A program made the translations under genes and the position numbers. The notes under the pieces were generated by a model. That model did not search any database. It had not been told where the DNA came from and was given only the letters and a program-made list of their open reading frames with translations. From assembly GCF_003946675.1 (NCBI RefSeq), contig NZ_RHOT01000019.1, forward strand, positions 1 through 43,615: DNA of 43,615 nucleotides. The letters run 5' to 3'. The stretch's first letter is position 1. Each line of letters begins with the position of its first letter. Source of the stretch: Lapidilactobacillus gannanensis (GTDB lineage: Bacteria; Bacillota; Bacilli; Lactobacillales; Lactobacillaceae). Positions 16,854 to 26,597 of this stretch are shown in pieces.

Positions 16854-19800
16854 CCTGCTGTTCCTCCTGTAATTTAGTGAAAACATCTTTTTTATCTAAG
16901 CTAGTTAACTGGCGATAACGATTTTCTGGTAGCATCGCGTCAAACATCATAATGGTTTTAAAATCACTATATTGCAAACCAGTTTCTTTATTACTTAAGC
17001 GATATGGCGCCAAGCTTAATTTACCAGCGAAAATATCCGTCGCTGCTTGGCGCAACAAATGCTGGTTATGTTGCAGCAACTGTTCCAGTTCCGTGGGTGT
17101 GATACCTACATTATTGGTTGCCATTTTATAAGTTTGCTTGGATTTTAAATAATTAATGGGATATAACCAGGATTTTTGTTCAATTGCCTGCGGGTCGAGT
17201 GCGCCTAGGTAATCTGAACTAGCGTCACTATCGGCGGCATCAACTAGCAATCCTTGATAACGATGTTGATCAAGAATTTCCTGTAAGACATTCATCTGGC
17301 TTTGATATTTAACCGGGGTATCACCGATATGCAAGTAAAAGGCGCCAGCCGGTTGAGTTTGATTTAAATCTAATTGATGCAGGTTATTCGCCACACTTTG
17401 TAAATAGGTTAATAACTGCAATGATAGGCCATAATAAGCCAAAGTATAATCAAACTTCTTCTGGCCAGACTTGTAGTCAATCACTTGATAATATTGTTCT
17501 TGGCCAATTTTTGCGAGATCAATGCGATCGATTTTACCACGAACAGATAGTTTAGTTTGATTAGGCAGCGCAATTTCAATCCCAGTTAAGCCAGCTTGAC
17601 CAGCAATGACCCCAAATTGCACTTCTGTTTTAAAGGGTTGAAAAATTGTATGTTTCGCCTGCTCATTAATTACCTGGGCCATAAAGGCACTGGTTTTCGT
17701 TAAACGACGGGCGTAATAATGCATTTGGCCGGGGCCATTAAGCATTTGATAAGGCGCACTTGCCAATAATTCGGTGGTGATTTGTTGATTGAGTGCAGTT
17801 AGCTGTTCCCCACTCAACTTAGCTAAATTCAGTTGTTGTTGCGCAATTATTTTAATGAAATGATCTAAATAATCATGGAAGAAAGTGCCAGTATCTGCGC
17901 TATTTAGTTGATAAAGTTGACGCGGACGTAATTTTAAGCCAAATTGAAGAAAGTATTCATACGGATTACGATAGTAGGTTTCTAACTGTGAGACGGAACT
18001 ATATAAATGTTGACCGTAAAGGCCAGTCACATTTTCTGGGCTTAAATCAACAGGTTGATTACGATAGTTCAGGCTTGTTTGTAACCAACGATAAAACACT
18101 TGATCAGGTCCGCTTGTTAATCCAGCTACCACCCACTGCCATGGTGTTGGTAAAGTTTGCCCTTGATCTTGTAATTGTCGGGCTAACAGTAACACTTGTC
18201 CACTAACAGCGCGTTTTGAGGCAGCAAAACCTAATATTTCTTGAGCTTGATTAGCCGCAACCAAAGGCGGATATTCGCGCATCAAGGTGGGCTCCCCTAG
18301 CTTAAAATACTGCTGAATGCGTTGTACGTAAGGCGAAATCTCATTATTAGCGCCACTACTATCGGTGCTTGGGTAAGTGAAAATCAAACGTTCGCTACCA
18401 CTGAAGAAGACCGTGCCATATTGCAAGGGCAAATCCACAGCACTTTCTGCCGTTGTTGGTTGTAACTGCGGGCCAGCGGTTTGGTCGGTCACTTGATTGA
18501 TCAAGGCCCGTTCCTGATCGTCAATTAGTTGTTGTGCTTGCCGCTGTTGAGGCATATTTTCCCGCGTTGCACCTAAAACAATCGTGATTCGATGGTCCTG
18601 ATTTTGAACCATCCCCATTTCTGAAATTAAAACAGCATCTAAGGTCGCGGGAATTTGGGCAAACTCCGTATTATCGAAACCGGCGTTGAGCAAATCTGTA
18701 AACAGTGATAAATCAAATGCGCGCTCACCCCAAACAGTCACATAATCATCGAGTAAATCAACGAAGGCTTGGTAAGTCTGTTGTGGACGCTGGGCTAACA
18801 CCAGATTGTGGCTAGCAATACTGGCTTGTTCCCATTGCTGTAGCTGCCGCAAAACGCCCCAGTGTTCAAGAAATTGATAAAGTCCGGTCGCAAACTCACG
18901 ACCAGTCGTTAAAGCTTTAACTTGTTGGCGCCATTGGCCTAAACTTTGAGCCACAAATTGGTGCAAACCTTCAATTGCGGCTAATTGATTTTGTTGTAAA
19001 GGCGTTAAGTCAACATCAGCAGCTGCGACTTTTTGATAGGGACCTTGAAAATGCCAAGGATTTGTCTTAAACCATTGTTCCGGCCGAATACCATAAGCAA
19101 TCGCGTAATTCTCAAGTAAATCTAATTGTTCCCGAAAGTCCGCCGCCGTTAACGATTCTGGAAGCAATAATTCGGTTCGTAACCAAGCAAATAAGTCAGT
19201 TAGCTGAAAATTACCTTGACTGAGCTGCAATAATGAACGCATGAAAACGACAAAGGGATGATTAGCCATCGGTGTTTGTAAATCGTTAAAATAAGCAATG
19301 TCATTTTGGCGGAACAAAGCTTCGATGGTTGCTGTGTACTGCGACAAATCGTCAGCGACAACTAGAAAATCACGGAAACGATAATGCTGTAAGGCAACCA
19401 ACTCACGAATATAATTAGCTACTGCACGTACTTCACTGGTTATTGAGGTTGCTTGCCAAACCTGAAGATTACCAGGATGAGCTAGCTTAGGTGCCTCAGG
19501 CAAAGTTGTGCCATTTGTTGAAGCAATCCAAAAATTCTCAACAGCAGCTAATTCGGGACTTAAACGTGACTTAGTTGCTGGCAAGCGTTCATCAGTTGCC
19601 AGCGCTGCAAAATCACTGACGCCTAATTGCGCTAAAGTTTGATAAGAACTATGAAAATAATAATTAGTGGCACTATTCTGATCTGTCATTGGTAGATAAA
19701 GCGTCAGGTAAATCTGTGCCTGTTGTTGGGCCAACGCCTTGATAAGCGTCAATTGTTGCTGGTTAAAGTGCGAAAAACCAGTTAAGTAGATGAAATACTG

Positions 19801-20415
19801 TTTAAATTGACGTTGTTTTACTTGGGCAATTAAATAAGCCAATAATTGTTCATTGGTGACAAAGTTTTGGCTGATTTCAGTTTGGTAATGATCATAAATA
19901 AACGTTAATTCTGCTAATTTAGCGGTCGTTGACGCAGGCACATCCTGCAAACCTAATTGTTGGGTGATCATGGTTAATTCGGCCACCGTAAAGTCGCCTT
20001 GGCTCAGTTCGGTCAATTGTTGTCCCAACTGTTCCAAGAAACCAACTCGCCGGCGTTCACCAAAGAAAATAGGCAGTTCGGTCTGATGCGCATTCAACAA
20101 ATCACTCAGCAGCATTGCTTGTGTTGCGGCCGATAATTGTGGGCGATTATACATGGGATCATCCCGTAAGAAATACCATAGTAACCGTGAAAATGACAAA
20201 ATTTGTAAGCGACTACTCGCAATCATGCCACTAGCACTAAGCTGGGGATCACTGGTGCCTAGCGCCGTCAGAATCTGAACTTCACTATTAAATTTAATGT
20301 GATTTGGCACTAAACAAATGAAATTAGCTTGAGGATTAGCCTGATAATCTTGGCCAATTTGCTGGTATAATTGTGCTCTAACATCATCCTGTTGGCGACC
20401 ATAAATTACTTTCAT
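16846..20415 (-). CDS. addB: AddB/RexB subunit of the double-strand-break repair helicase-nuclease
   Basis: 1189-residue partner of AddA. The C-terminal nuclease is intact (GKIDRIDL near residue 958, VIDYKSG near 977). The N terminus (MKVIYGRQQDDVRAQL) lacks the Walker A GxGKT of B. subtilis AddB, which is typical of the RexB subgroup of lactic acid bacteria. The whole protein contains a single cysteine (residue 34). The Fe-S ligands that surround the nuclease in B. subtilis AddB are therefore missing: the place of the first reads QLETYYRNPYEYF, with Asn where AddB has Cys, and the C-terminal Cys cluster is absent. The start ATG has only a weak ribosome binding site (GGAAGGGTGTGG, far upstream). 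It is first in the addB-addA-dinG unit. Confidence 0.92.
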   Translation of the reverse strand: MKVIYGRQQDDVRAQLYQQIGQDYQANPQANFICLVPNHIKFNSEVQILTALGTSDPQLSASGMIASSRLQILSFSRLLWYFLRDDPMYNRPQLSAATQAMLLSDLLNAHQTELPIFFGERRRVGFLEQLGQQLTELSQGDFTVAELTMITQQLGLQDVPASTTAKLAELTFIYDHYQTEISQNFVTNEQLLAYLIAQVKQRQFKQYFIYLTGFSHFNQQQLTLIKALAQQQAQIYLTLYLPMTDQNSATNYYFHSSYQTLAQLGVSDFAALATDERLPATKSRLSPELAAVENFWIASTNGTTLPEAPKLAHPGNLQVWQATSITSEVRAVANYIRELVALQHYRFRDFLVVADDLSQYTATIEALFRQNDIAYFNDLQTPMANHPFVVFMRSLLQLSQGNFQLTDLFAWLRTELLLPESLTAADFREQLDLLENYAIAYGIRPEQWFKTNPWHFQGPYQKVAAADVDLTPLQQNQLAAIEGLHQFVAQSLGQWRQQVKALTTGREFATGLYQFLEHWGVLRQLQQWEQASIASHNLVLAQRPQQTYQAFVDLLDDYVTVWGERAFDLSLFTDLLNAGFDNTEFAQIPATLDAVLISEMGMVQNQDHRITIVLGATRENMPQQRQAQQLIDDQERALINQVTDQTAGPQLQPTTAESAVDLPLQYGTVFFSGSERLIFTYPSTDSSGANNEISPYVQRIQQYFKLGEPTLMREYPPLVAANQAQEILGFAASKRAVSGQVLLLARQLQDQGQTLPTPWQWVVAGLTSGPDQVFYRWLQTSLNYRNQPVDLSPENVTGLYGQHLYSSVSQLETYYRNPYEYFLQFGLKLRPRQLYQLNSADTGTFFHDYLDHFIKIIAQQQLNLAKLSGEQLTALNQQITTELLASAPYQMLNGPGQMHYYARRLTKTSAFMAQVINEQAKHTIFQPFKTEVQFGVIAGQAGLTGIEIALPNQTKLSVRGKIDRIDLAKIGQEQYYQVIDYKSGQKKFDYTLAYYGLSLQLLTYLQSVANNLHQLDLNQTQPAGAFYLHIGDTPVKYQSQMNVLQEILDQHRYQGLLVDAADSDASSDYLGALDPQAIEQKSWLYPINYLKSKQTYKMATNNVGITPTELEQLLQHNQHLLRQAATDIFAGKLSLAPYRLSNKETGLQYSDFKTIMMFDAMLPENRYRQLTSLDKKDVFTKLQEEQQDD

Positions 20416-20447
20416 TCAAGGACCACACCCTTCCATTGCTATTAAAT

Positions 20448-20456
20448 ATTTTAGCA
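20448..20456 (-). promoter_or_regulatory. Extended -10 promoter for addB-addA-dinG
   Basis: The minus strand reads TGCTAAAAT about 33 bases upstream of the addB ATG. No strong -35 is visible. Confidence 0.5.
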
Positions 20457-20540
20457 TAACTAGCACTTAAAACTGCCCCACTGCCAGTAAAATTAATCAA
20501 ATTGCTAAGGATTATTTTGAAAACTACACAAAAGATTTCT

Positions 20541-20569
20541 AGGACAGTTTTCACAATTTAAGGTAAAAT
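20541..20569 (+). promoter_or_regulatory. Possible promoter for the mevalonate operon
   Basis: AGGACA (20541-20546), a 17-base spacer and TAAAAT (20564-20569) precede mvk by about 70 bases. The -35 matches the consensus at four of six positions, so this is a moderate call. The 226-base gap is shared with the divergent addB promoter. Confidence 0.45.
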
Positions 20570-20641
20570 AAAAGTAAGTGGCACTGATTGGCAATTTTTA
20601 CCCAGTCAGCTGCTAATAGTTCATAAAAGAGACGTGAAGTT

Positions 20642-21646
20642 ATGAAGCAATTAACGACCACCGGTATTAGCCATGCAAAATTAATTTTGGTTGGCGAGCA
20701 TGCTGTTGTTTATGGCACACCGGCAATTGCCATTCCATTACCAGAAATAACGGTGACTGTGCAAGCAACTGCAACAGGTAGTCTGACGACGGGCGCAACT
20801 CAAATAATGATTAATTCAGTTTTATATCATGGTGACTTGGCACTGGCACCAGAAGAACTGGCTAATTTGCAAGCGTTGTTAGCTGCCTTTTTTGATTACT
20901 GGCCGGCTGGCAGCCTACGCCCAGAAAAAATTTCATTGACAGTAACCAGTCAAATTCCATTTGAGCGTGGCATGGGTTCTTCTGCGGCAATTGCTATTGC
21001 AATTACCCGCGCCCTCCAAAAAATGCTACCTGAACCCTATTCGCCACAAATAATCGCAGCGATTATTGCCACTGAAGAAAAGGTGCAACATGGTAATCCT
21101 AGTGGTTTAGACGCGCTGGTTGTTGGGGCAAGTCAAGGGTACTATTTCTTGAAACAGCAGCAACCGCAGCCAATCACTTTGACCTTGCCAGGCTATTTAT
21201 TGATTGTTGATAGTGGTCAAACCGGTCGCACTGGCGTGGCCATTAAACAAGTGGCAGCATTACGGCAGCAACGGCCACTTTTCTGGCAACAACAAATTGA
21301 TCAAATCCAGCAATTGGTGCCACAAGTGCGGCAATTGTTAACGGCTGAAGAACAAACAACCGATTTAACAACGCGCCAACAGAAATTTGGCCAGTTGTTA
21401 GATCAAAACCAACTAGCATTACGGCAACTTGGCGTCAGTACGTTTGATTTAGATCAACAATTGGCGCAACTTAAAGCCGCTGGTGCTTTAGGTGCCAAAC
21501 TGACTGGCGGTGGCCTTGGCGGCTGCAGCTTTGGTTATTTTAGTAACTATGCTCGTGCGCAGGCAGCCCAACAACAATTTCAACAAGCTGGTCTGACCAC
21601 TTGGCTGACCGCGCTTAATTCAACAAAGGAGTCTGTTCATGACTAA
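20642..21646 (+). CDS. mvk: Mevalonate kinase
   Basis: 334-residue GHMP kinase that phosphorylates mevalonate to 5-phosphomevalonate with ATP, the first step of the lower mevalonate pathway. The N terminus has SHAKLILVGEHAVVYGTPAI. The ATP-binding loop PFERGMGSSAAIAIA is near residue 110, and the C-terminal GHMP motif is KLTGGGLGGCSFGY. Length is typical. It overlaps mvaD by 8 bases (ATGACTAA), and pmk and fni follow, so this is a compact operon converting mevalonate to IPP/DMAPP for undecaprenyl phosphate and quinones. The upstream pathway genes mvaS and mvaA are not in the window. Confidence 0.96.
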   Translation: MKQLTTTGISHAKLILVGEHAVVYGTPAIAIPLPEITVTVQATATGSLTTGATQIMINSVLYHGDLALAPEELANLQALLAAFFDYWPAGSLRPEKISLTVTSQIPFERGMGSSAAIAIAITRALQKMLPEPYSPQIIAAIIATEEKVQHGNPSGLDALVVGASQGYYFLKQQQPQPITLTLPGYLLIVDSGQTGRTGVAIKQVAALRQQRPLFWQQQIDQIQQLVPQVRQLLTAEEQTTDLTTRQQKFGQLLDQNQLALRQLGVSTFDLDQQLAQLKAAGALGAKLTGGGLGGCSFGYFSNYARAQAAQQQFQQAGLTTWLTALNSTKESVHD

Positions 21647-22610
21647 AGCTCGTGCTTATACCAATATTGCCTTGATCAAGTATTGGGGCAAGCGCTCAAC
21701 CTCGGCGATAATCCCGTACAACAATTCGATTTCGCTAACGTTAGACCAATTTTATACTGAAACAAGCGTGACTTTTACTGACCAAACGCTTGCACAAACA
21801 GCTGATCAGTTTTACTTTCAAAATAAGTGGCAGGCCCCGACCGCAAAAATGAGTCGGGTTTTAGACTTAATTCGACAAATGGCTGGTTTTAATCGGAGTG
21901 CCATTATTAAAAGCAAAAATTTTGTCCCAACCGCTGCTGGTCTTGCCTCATCAGCTTCAGCGTTTGCTGCTTTGGCTGCAGCTGGTAGTCAAGCAGCAGG
22001 GTTGACACTAACTAGTCGGCAATTGTCGATTCTGGCACGTCATGGTTCAGGTTCAGCTAGTCGCTCGATTTTAGGTGGTTTTGTTGAATGGCATGCAGGT
22101 ACAGATGATCAGTCATCATATGCGACCAATTTATTAGATCCGGTTCCGTTCCCCATCGCAGTGATTGCGCTAGTGGTGAATGCTGCCCCCAAAAAAGTCT
22201 TATCAACAGTTGGTATGCAGCATTCTGTGGCCCATTCGCCTTTTTATCCTGCATGGGTACAAGCGGCGACCGCTTCATTAGCGCCAATGCGGGCTGCAAT
22301 TGCCGCTGGTGATATTACCCAAATTGGCGCTTTAGCGGAAACGAATGCGATGCAAATGCATGCGACTACTTTAAGTGCTGACCCACCTTTTACTTATTTT
22401 TCCCCGGGAACTTTAGCCATTTGGCAATTTGTTCAGGAAATTCGTACGAAAGGGTTAAGTTGTTATTTAACCCTTGACGCCGGACCGAACCCTAAACTAA
22501 TATGTGCTAGGCAAGATGTTGACCAAATTATGACACAACTTCATCAAGTTTTACCAAACTTAGCTGGCACCGTCTGTCAACCAGGGCCAGCTGTTCAAAT
22601 AATTGATTAA
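21639..22610 (+). CDS. mvaD: Diphosphomevalonate decarboxylase
   Basis: 323-residue GHMP-fold enzyme that phosphorylates and decarboxylates mevalonate 5-diphosphate to isopentenyl diphosphate. The diagnostic N-terminal ARAYTNIALIKYWGKR and the loop PTAAGLASSASAFAAL are present, and LTLDAGPNPKLIC near the C terminus matches the conserved catalytic Asp region. The ATG overlaps the mvk stop by 8 bases and is preceded by AAAGGAG inside mvk. Length is normal for the bacterial enzyme. Confidence 0.97.
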   Translation: MTKARAYTNIALIKYWGKRSTSAIIPYNNSISLTLDQFYTETSVTFTDQTLAQTADQFYFQNKWQAPTAKMSRVLDLIRQMAGFNRSAIIKSKNFVPTAAGLASSASAFAALAAAGSQAAGLTLTSRQLSILARHGSGSASRSILGGFVEWHAGTDDQSSYATNLLDPVPFPIAVIALVVNAAPKKVLSTVGMQHSVAHSPFYPAWVQAATASLAPMRAAIAAGDITQIGALAETNAMQMHATTLSADPPFTYFSPGTLAIWQFVQEIRTKGLSCYLTLDAGPNPKLICARQDVDQIMTQLHQVLPNLAGTVCQPGPAVQIID

Positions 22611-22634
22611 TCGTAGAAAGGTCGAATTTATTAA

Positions 22635-23717
22635 ATGATTACCGTCAAAGCGCCAGGAAAACTTTATATTGCTGGCGAATACGCTGTTTTGGAACCCGGA
22701 CATCCGGCGATTATTGTTGCTTTAGATCGCTTTATCACGGTTTCTGTTTCAGAGGCGACTTTACAAGGCACTATTAATTCACGACAATACGCGGAAACTG
22801 ATTTCCATTGGCGGCGCAGTGGCGATCAAATGATTTTTGATAATCGTGATAATCCCTATCATTATATTCTAGAAGCGATTAGAGTCGTTGAAACACTGGC
22901 ACTCGAAATGGGGCGTCCCCTAAAGATTTACGATTTGGATATTAATAGTCAGCTTGAAGACCAAGGTGGCCGCAAATATGGCTTAGGAAGTTCGGCTGCG
23001 GTGACAGTTGCCACAGTCAAGGCACTTTGTCAGTTTTATGAACTGCCCTTGAGTCGGATGGACTTCTTTAAACTGGCCGCAATTGCTCATTTTAATGTGC
23101 AGGGAAATGGCTCGCTTGGCGATATTGCCGCTAGTGTTTTCGGTGGCTGGATTGCCTATAGTACTTTTGATAAGGATTGGTTACGGACAGTTTTACAAAC
23201 CAATACTTTTGGCGAAATTCTTGCCAGCGAATGGCCTGGCCTAAAAATTGAACTATTACATGTTCCCAATGAACTGGAGCTATTAATTGGCTGGACCGGT
23301 TCGCCCGCTTCGACTAGTAGGCTCGTCGACAAAATCACGATTGCTAAATTTGCTGAGCATGAGCAATATCAGCATTTTCTCGCGGAAAGTCAAAAATGCG
23401 TTCAAAAGATGATCAACGGTATTCGCAATCACCACCTCCCAATTGTTAAAGCCGAGATTAGACATAACCGGCAATTGATCAAAGATTTAGGCTTTTTCTC
23501 AGGGGTTACCATTGAAACTCCGGCCCTACAAGAACTTTGTCGGATTGCTGAGGATTGTGGTGGCGCAGCCAAATCTTCCGGTGCTGGCGGTGGTGACTGT
23601 GGCATTGTCCTAACAGATCATACCGTTGATCAAGCACGCTTAATTTCTGCCTGGAACCAACAACAAATTACTACCCTGCCCTTATCCGTCTTCCAATTAA
23701 CTGAGGCCAGTGTATGA
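22635..23717 (+). CDS. mvaK2: Phosphomevalonate kinase
   Basis: 360-residue GHMP kinase that converts 5-phosphomevalonate to 5-diphosphomevalonate. Motifs: VKAPGKLYIAGEYAVLEPGH at the N terminus, KYGLGSSAAVTVATVKAL near residue 115, and KSSGAGGGDCGIVL near the C terminus. It starts 24 bases after mvaD, and its stop overlaps the fni start by 4 bases (ATGA). Confidence 0.96.
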   Translation: MITVKAPGKLYIAGEYAVLEPGHPAIIVALDRFITVSVSEATLQGTINSRQYAETDFHWRRSGDQMIFDNRDNPYHYILEAIRVVETLALEMGRPLKIYDLDINSQLEDQGGRKYGLGSSAAVTVATVKALCQFYELPLSRMDFFKLAAIAHFNVQGNGSLGDIAASVFGGWIAYSTFDKDWLRTVLQTNTFGEILASEWPGLKIELLHVPNELELLIGWTGSPASTSRLVDKITIAKFAEHEQYQHFLAESQKCVQKMINGIRNHHLPIVKAEIRHNRQLIKDLGFFSGVTIETPALQELCRIAEDCGGAAKSSGAGGGDCGIVLTDHTVDQARLISAWNQQQITTLPLSVFQLTEASV

Positions 23718-24817
23718 CAATGAATCCGGCAGAACTGCAAGCTCAGCGCAAACGCGCTCACATGGCAATTGCTGAGAAATTCTATCGCGCCCATCCGCAA
23801 GGAAATGCTGATTTTCAGCAAGTGCGCTTATTACACCCAGAATTTCCCGAATTGAAATTAACTGAAATAAATTTAAAGTCGACGCTATTTGGCAAGCCAG
23901 TTAGCGCGCCTTTTTATATTAATGCGATGACTGGGGGTACGCGGACAGCCCAACAGGTCAATCAAAAATTAGCACAATTAGCGGCCCACTTTGGTATGCC
24001 AATGGCGGTAGGTTCTATGAGTATTTTAAAAAGCTCACCAGCAGCTGCAGCAAGTTTTCAAGTTGTTCGCCAAGAAAATCCGCAAGGCTTAATTTTCGCT
24101 AATCTAGGGGCCAATCATCCAGTAAAATTTGCGCAAGAAATGATTCAATTACTGCAAGCCGATGCTTTACAAATTCATCTTAACGCGCCACAAGAATTTG
24201 CGATGGCCGAAGGTGATCAAGATTTTCATTGGTTTAAGAATTTTAAACGGCTCCAAGCTCAAATTGGTCCAGTGACGCCGTTAATTGCTAAAGAAGTTGG
24301 CTTTGGCATGAGCAGTTCAAGCATTCATCAATTGTTAAGCCTTGATGTGGCAGGAATTGATTTATCTGGTGCAAGTAGCACCGACTTCATTGCAATAGAA
24401 AATGAACGCCGTTCGCAACGGCTAGTGGCAGATTATCGCGACTTTGGTCTATCTATTGTTGAAAGCCTTTTGAGTTACTTAAATACCCAGCAAATTGAAC
24501 CGCAAAATGGCCAAACAACTATTTTTGCAAGTGGCGGCATTCGTACCCCCTGGGAAGCAGCCAAAGCTTTCAGCTTGGGGGCAGATTATGTGGGCATGTC
24601 GGCCTACTTCCTGCATCTGGCACTTCATCATGATCTTAACGAAATGATTCAAATCTTTGACCAATGGCTGACTGAGTTTAAAGGGATTCTATTAATGTTT
24701 GGTTGCCAGACGCCGTGGTCTCTACGTCAGGTTGATTTGATTCTGGGTTCTGATTTATTAAACTTTGTGCAACAAATTGGCTTTGATTGGCCGCAGTACT
24801 TGGCAACGCGCCGTTAA
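23714..24817 (+). CDS. fni: Type 2 isopentenyl-diphosphate delta-isomerase (FMN-dependent)
   Basis: 367-residue TIM-barrel flavoenzyme that interconverts IPP and DMAPP using reduced FMN, the last step of this operon. Family motifs: FYINAMTGGTRTAQQVN near residue 70, AVGSMSIL, HLNAPQEFAMAEGDQDF with the Gln that binds substrate and the acidic Mg site, KEVGFGMS, and ASGGIRTPWEAAKAFSLGAD for the FMN phosphate. The N-terminal QRKAH-like motif appears as QRKRAHM. The start overlaps the pmk stop by 4 bases; a second ATG two codons on is also possible. Confidence 0.96.
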   Translation: MTMNPAELQAQRKRAHMAIAEKFYRAHPQGNADFQQVRLLHPEFPELKLTEINLKSTLFGKPVSAPFYINAMTGGTRTAQQVNQKLAQLAAHFGMPMAVGSMSILKSSPAAAASFQVVRQENPQGLIFANLGANHPVKFAQEMIQLLQADALQIHLNAPQEFAMAEGDQDFHWFKNFKRLQAQIGPVTPLIAKEVGFGMSSSSIHQLLSLDVAGIDLSGASSTDFIAIENERRSQRLVADYRDFGLSIVESLLSYLNTQQIEPQNGQTTIFASGGIRTPWEAAKAFSLGADYVGMSAYFLHLALHHDLNEMIQIFDQWLTEFKGILLMFGCQTPWSLRQVDLILGSDLLNFVQQIGFDWPQYLATRR

Positions 24818-24967
24818 CTAACCTTAGCTAATGATTATCCAATCGAATAAGTGGCTCCTAAACCCTGCCCTACCTATTATCTTTGTCAGTCCTAACAGCA
24901 ACGATAAAGGCAGTGAAAATTTAGCAAAATTAAAATCAGAAAACTAAACGGCCCCAGTTCATGTTGA

Positions 24968-25120
24968 AAGGCGGTTGGCTAGTGGGCATCAATCTAAAAC
25001 ACCGATCAATTCTTCTAACGAATTGATCGGTGTTTTAGCGTTAAGCTGAATCGGATACCTTTTGAGAACAGATTTCAACAGTTCCAACTCATTTTATTCT
25101 GTTAAAATAACTCATGCCAC
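24968..25120 (-). repeat. Dispersed palindromic intergenic repeat, copy B
   Basis: Inverted copy in the 352-base gap between the convergent fni and rsmF genes. Read on the minus strand it has the family order: GTTATTTTAACAGAATAAAA, TGTTCTCAAAAGG, CAGCTTAACGC, central hairpin, GATTGATGCCCACTAGCCAA, CCGCC. The most diverged of the copies, yet its hairpin is perfectly paired. Outside it, 24818-24967 and 25121-25169 hold A/T-rich sequence with no gene that I can see. Confidence 0.82.
24996..25036. terminator. Bidirectional terminator hairpin in repeat copy B
   Basis: AAAACACCGATCAATTC pairs perfectly with GAATTGATCGGTGTTTT around a 7-base loop. Relative to copy A, several pairs are changed on both sides (for example G-C to A-U). 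A/T tracts on each side allow termination of both fni and rsmF. Confidence 0.82.
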
Positions 25121-25169
25121 AGTTATAATCTTTGAGTTTATTAGCATTCAGTTTTATGAAATGCAAAGC

Positions 25170-26597
25170 CTAGCGCCGAAAATTCTTAGGGTAAAAGTTC
25201 TTCAACGTATGATTGGTCAAATATCCCCAGCTAAATGGCTGTTGCTGATAGCAGACGGCATACCAACCTTTGCCAGCCATTTCCGGGAAAGATAAAGTCT
25301 CACCATGACGATAATGTTGGTAGTCACTTTCCGTTAAATCGATAACGTTTTTAAACGCAGACCGAGGGAGACTCATTAATAAGGCATGATTGGGAACAAA
25401 TCTATTTTTAAGCCCGGCCCCTAACCATAAACCGCGCCGAACAAATCGTAGTTGTGGTTGAACCAACAAAGCTGTAGGCATTGCAAAAAGCTGTTCTTTT
25501 CGACTAACAATAGTTGCTGTGGTCAAACCTGCAGGTAGTTGCTTCAAGGTTGCCTGCTGAAAGGCTTGCCATTGAGCTAATTGTGCTGAAGTCGGACCAG
25601 TAGTTGAACGACCCTTATGATGATTGGGGCGTTGTTTTCCGCGTACTATTTCAGCTGTTTCTTGCCGAGTGTTATGAGTGTTAGTTACAGCTGACTTTGC
25701 CACCAATTTTGCCATAAAATGCCCTTCCCCCCGCACTGATTGCGGCCAGAAACGCACTGTTTTACTAAGTTGCGGATTTTGATGGCCCCATTCAGGACGA
25801 CCAGCAGCGGCCAACTCCCAGCCACTGCCAGTAGGTGCCACCACTTCAAAATTAGGTGCTTGTTGCAGCAACCAATCAATATTCTCTTCGTCTTCTTCCG
25901 GGGCAAAAGTACAGGTTGAATAAACTAAGGTCCCATTGGGTGCTAATAAGGCTAAGGCACTTAAAAGGATTTGACGTTGGCGTTGTTGACATTGTTTGGG
26001 ATAAGCCGCTGACCAATAATCAATTGCTTGGGGATCTTTACGAAACATCCCTTCACCAGAACAAGGAGCGTCCACAACAATCACATCAAAGAAATGTGGT
26101 AATAACTGGGCCAATTGATCGGGCGCATAATTTGTGACCACAGTATTACTGTAACCAAAGCGTTCCACATTTTCTGATAACACTTTGGCCCGCTGGCGAT
26201 CGATTTCATTAGCAACTAACAAACCAGTTTCGTTCAAAATGCTGGCTAATTGCGTGGTTTTTCCACCTGGCGCTGCGCATAAATCCAGCACGCGACTATT
26301 GGCCGCTGGATTCGCTAATGCGGCCACAGCTTGAGCACTAGGTTCTTGGCTATATAAATCACCTGCCAATTGGGCGATATCATCACCTGGAACTTGACCG
26401 TAAAATCCCCAGTGACTCCAAGGAATTGCTGAATAGTTTTGTTGAAATCGTTGCTGCAGTTCTGGTTGGGCAGCGATTTTTTTCGGATTAAGACGAAACC
26501 CCTTAACGGCTGGTTCTTGTAAGCTGGCCAAGAAGGCTGTGCTTTCCGCTCCCAATAAGGTTTGATATTTGGTTTGAAAATCTTGTGGTAACTTCAT
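25170..26597 (-). CDS. rsmF: 16S rRNA m5C methyltransferase, RsmF family
   Basis: 475-residue NOL1/NOP2/Sun-family methyltransferase that forms 5-methylcytosine in 16S rRNA. SAM motif I CAAPGGKT is at residues 107-114, motif IV DAPCSGEGMF at 176-185 (Cys179), and the catalytic cysteine is Cys229 in YSTCTF. The C-terminal part has the RsmF RNA-binding and PUA-like domains (FVPNHALLMSL; WGYLTNHTLKNFYP). It overlaps the preceding membrane protein gene by 4 bases (ATGA), so the trio at 28413-25170 is translationally coupled. The exact target base in Gram-positives varies; B. subtilis YebU-like proteins are the nearest reference. Confidence 0.93.
   Translation of the reverse strand: MKLPQDFQTKYQTLLGAESTAFLASLQEPAVKGFRLNPKKIAAQPELQQRFQQNYSAIPWSHWGFYGQVPGDDIAQLAGDLYSQEPSAQAVAALANPAANSRVLDLCAAPGGKTTQLASILNETGLLVANEIDRQRAKVLSENVERFGYSNTVVTNYAPDQLAQLLPHFFDVIVVDAPCSGEGMFRKDPQAIDYWSAAYPKQCQQRQRQILLSALALLAPNGTLVYSTCTFAPEEDEENIDWLLQQAPNFEVVAPTGSGWELAAAGRPEWGHQNPQLSKTVRFWPQSVRGEGHFMAKLVAKSAVTNTHNTRQETAEIVRGKQRPNHHKGRSTTGPTSAQLAQWQAFQQATLKQLPAGLTTATIVSRKEQLFAMPTALLVQPQLRFVRRGLWLGAGLKNRFVPNHALLMSLPRSAFKNVIDLTESDYQHYRHGETLSFPEMAGKGWYAVCYQQQPFSWGYLTNHTLKNFYPKNFRR

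Noticed and set aside
25062..25295. 77-codon plus-strand open frame at the end of repeat copy B
   Set aside because: It runs into the 3' end of rsmF on the opposite strand and has no ribosome binding site or domain.
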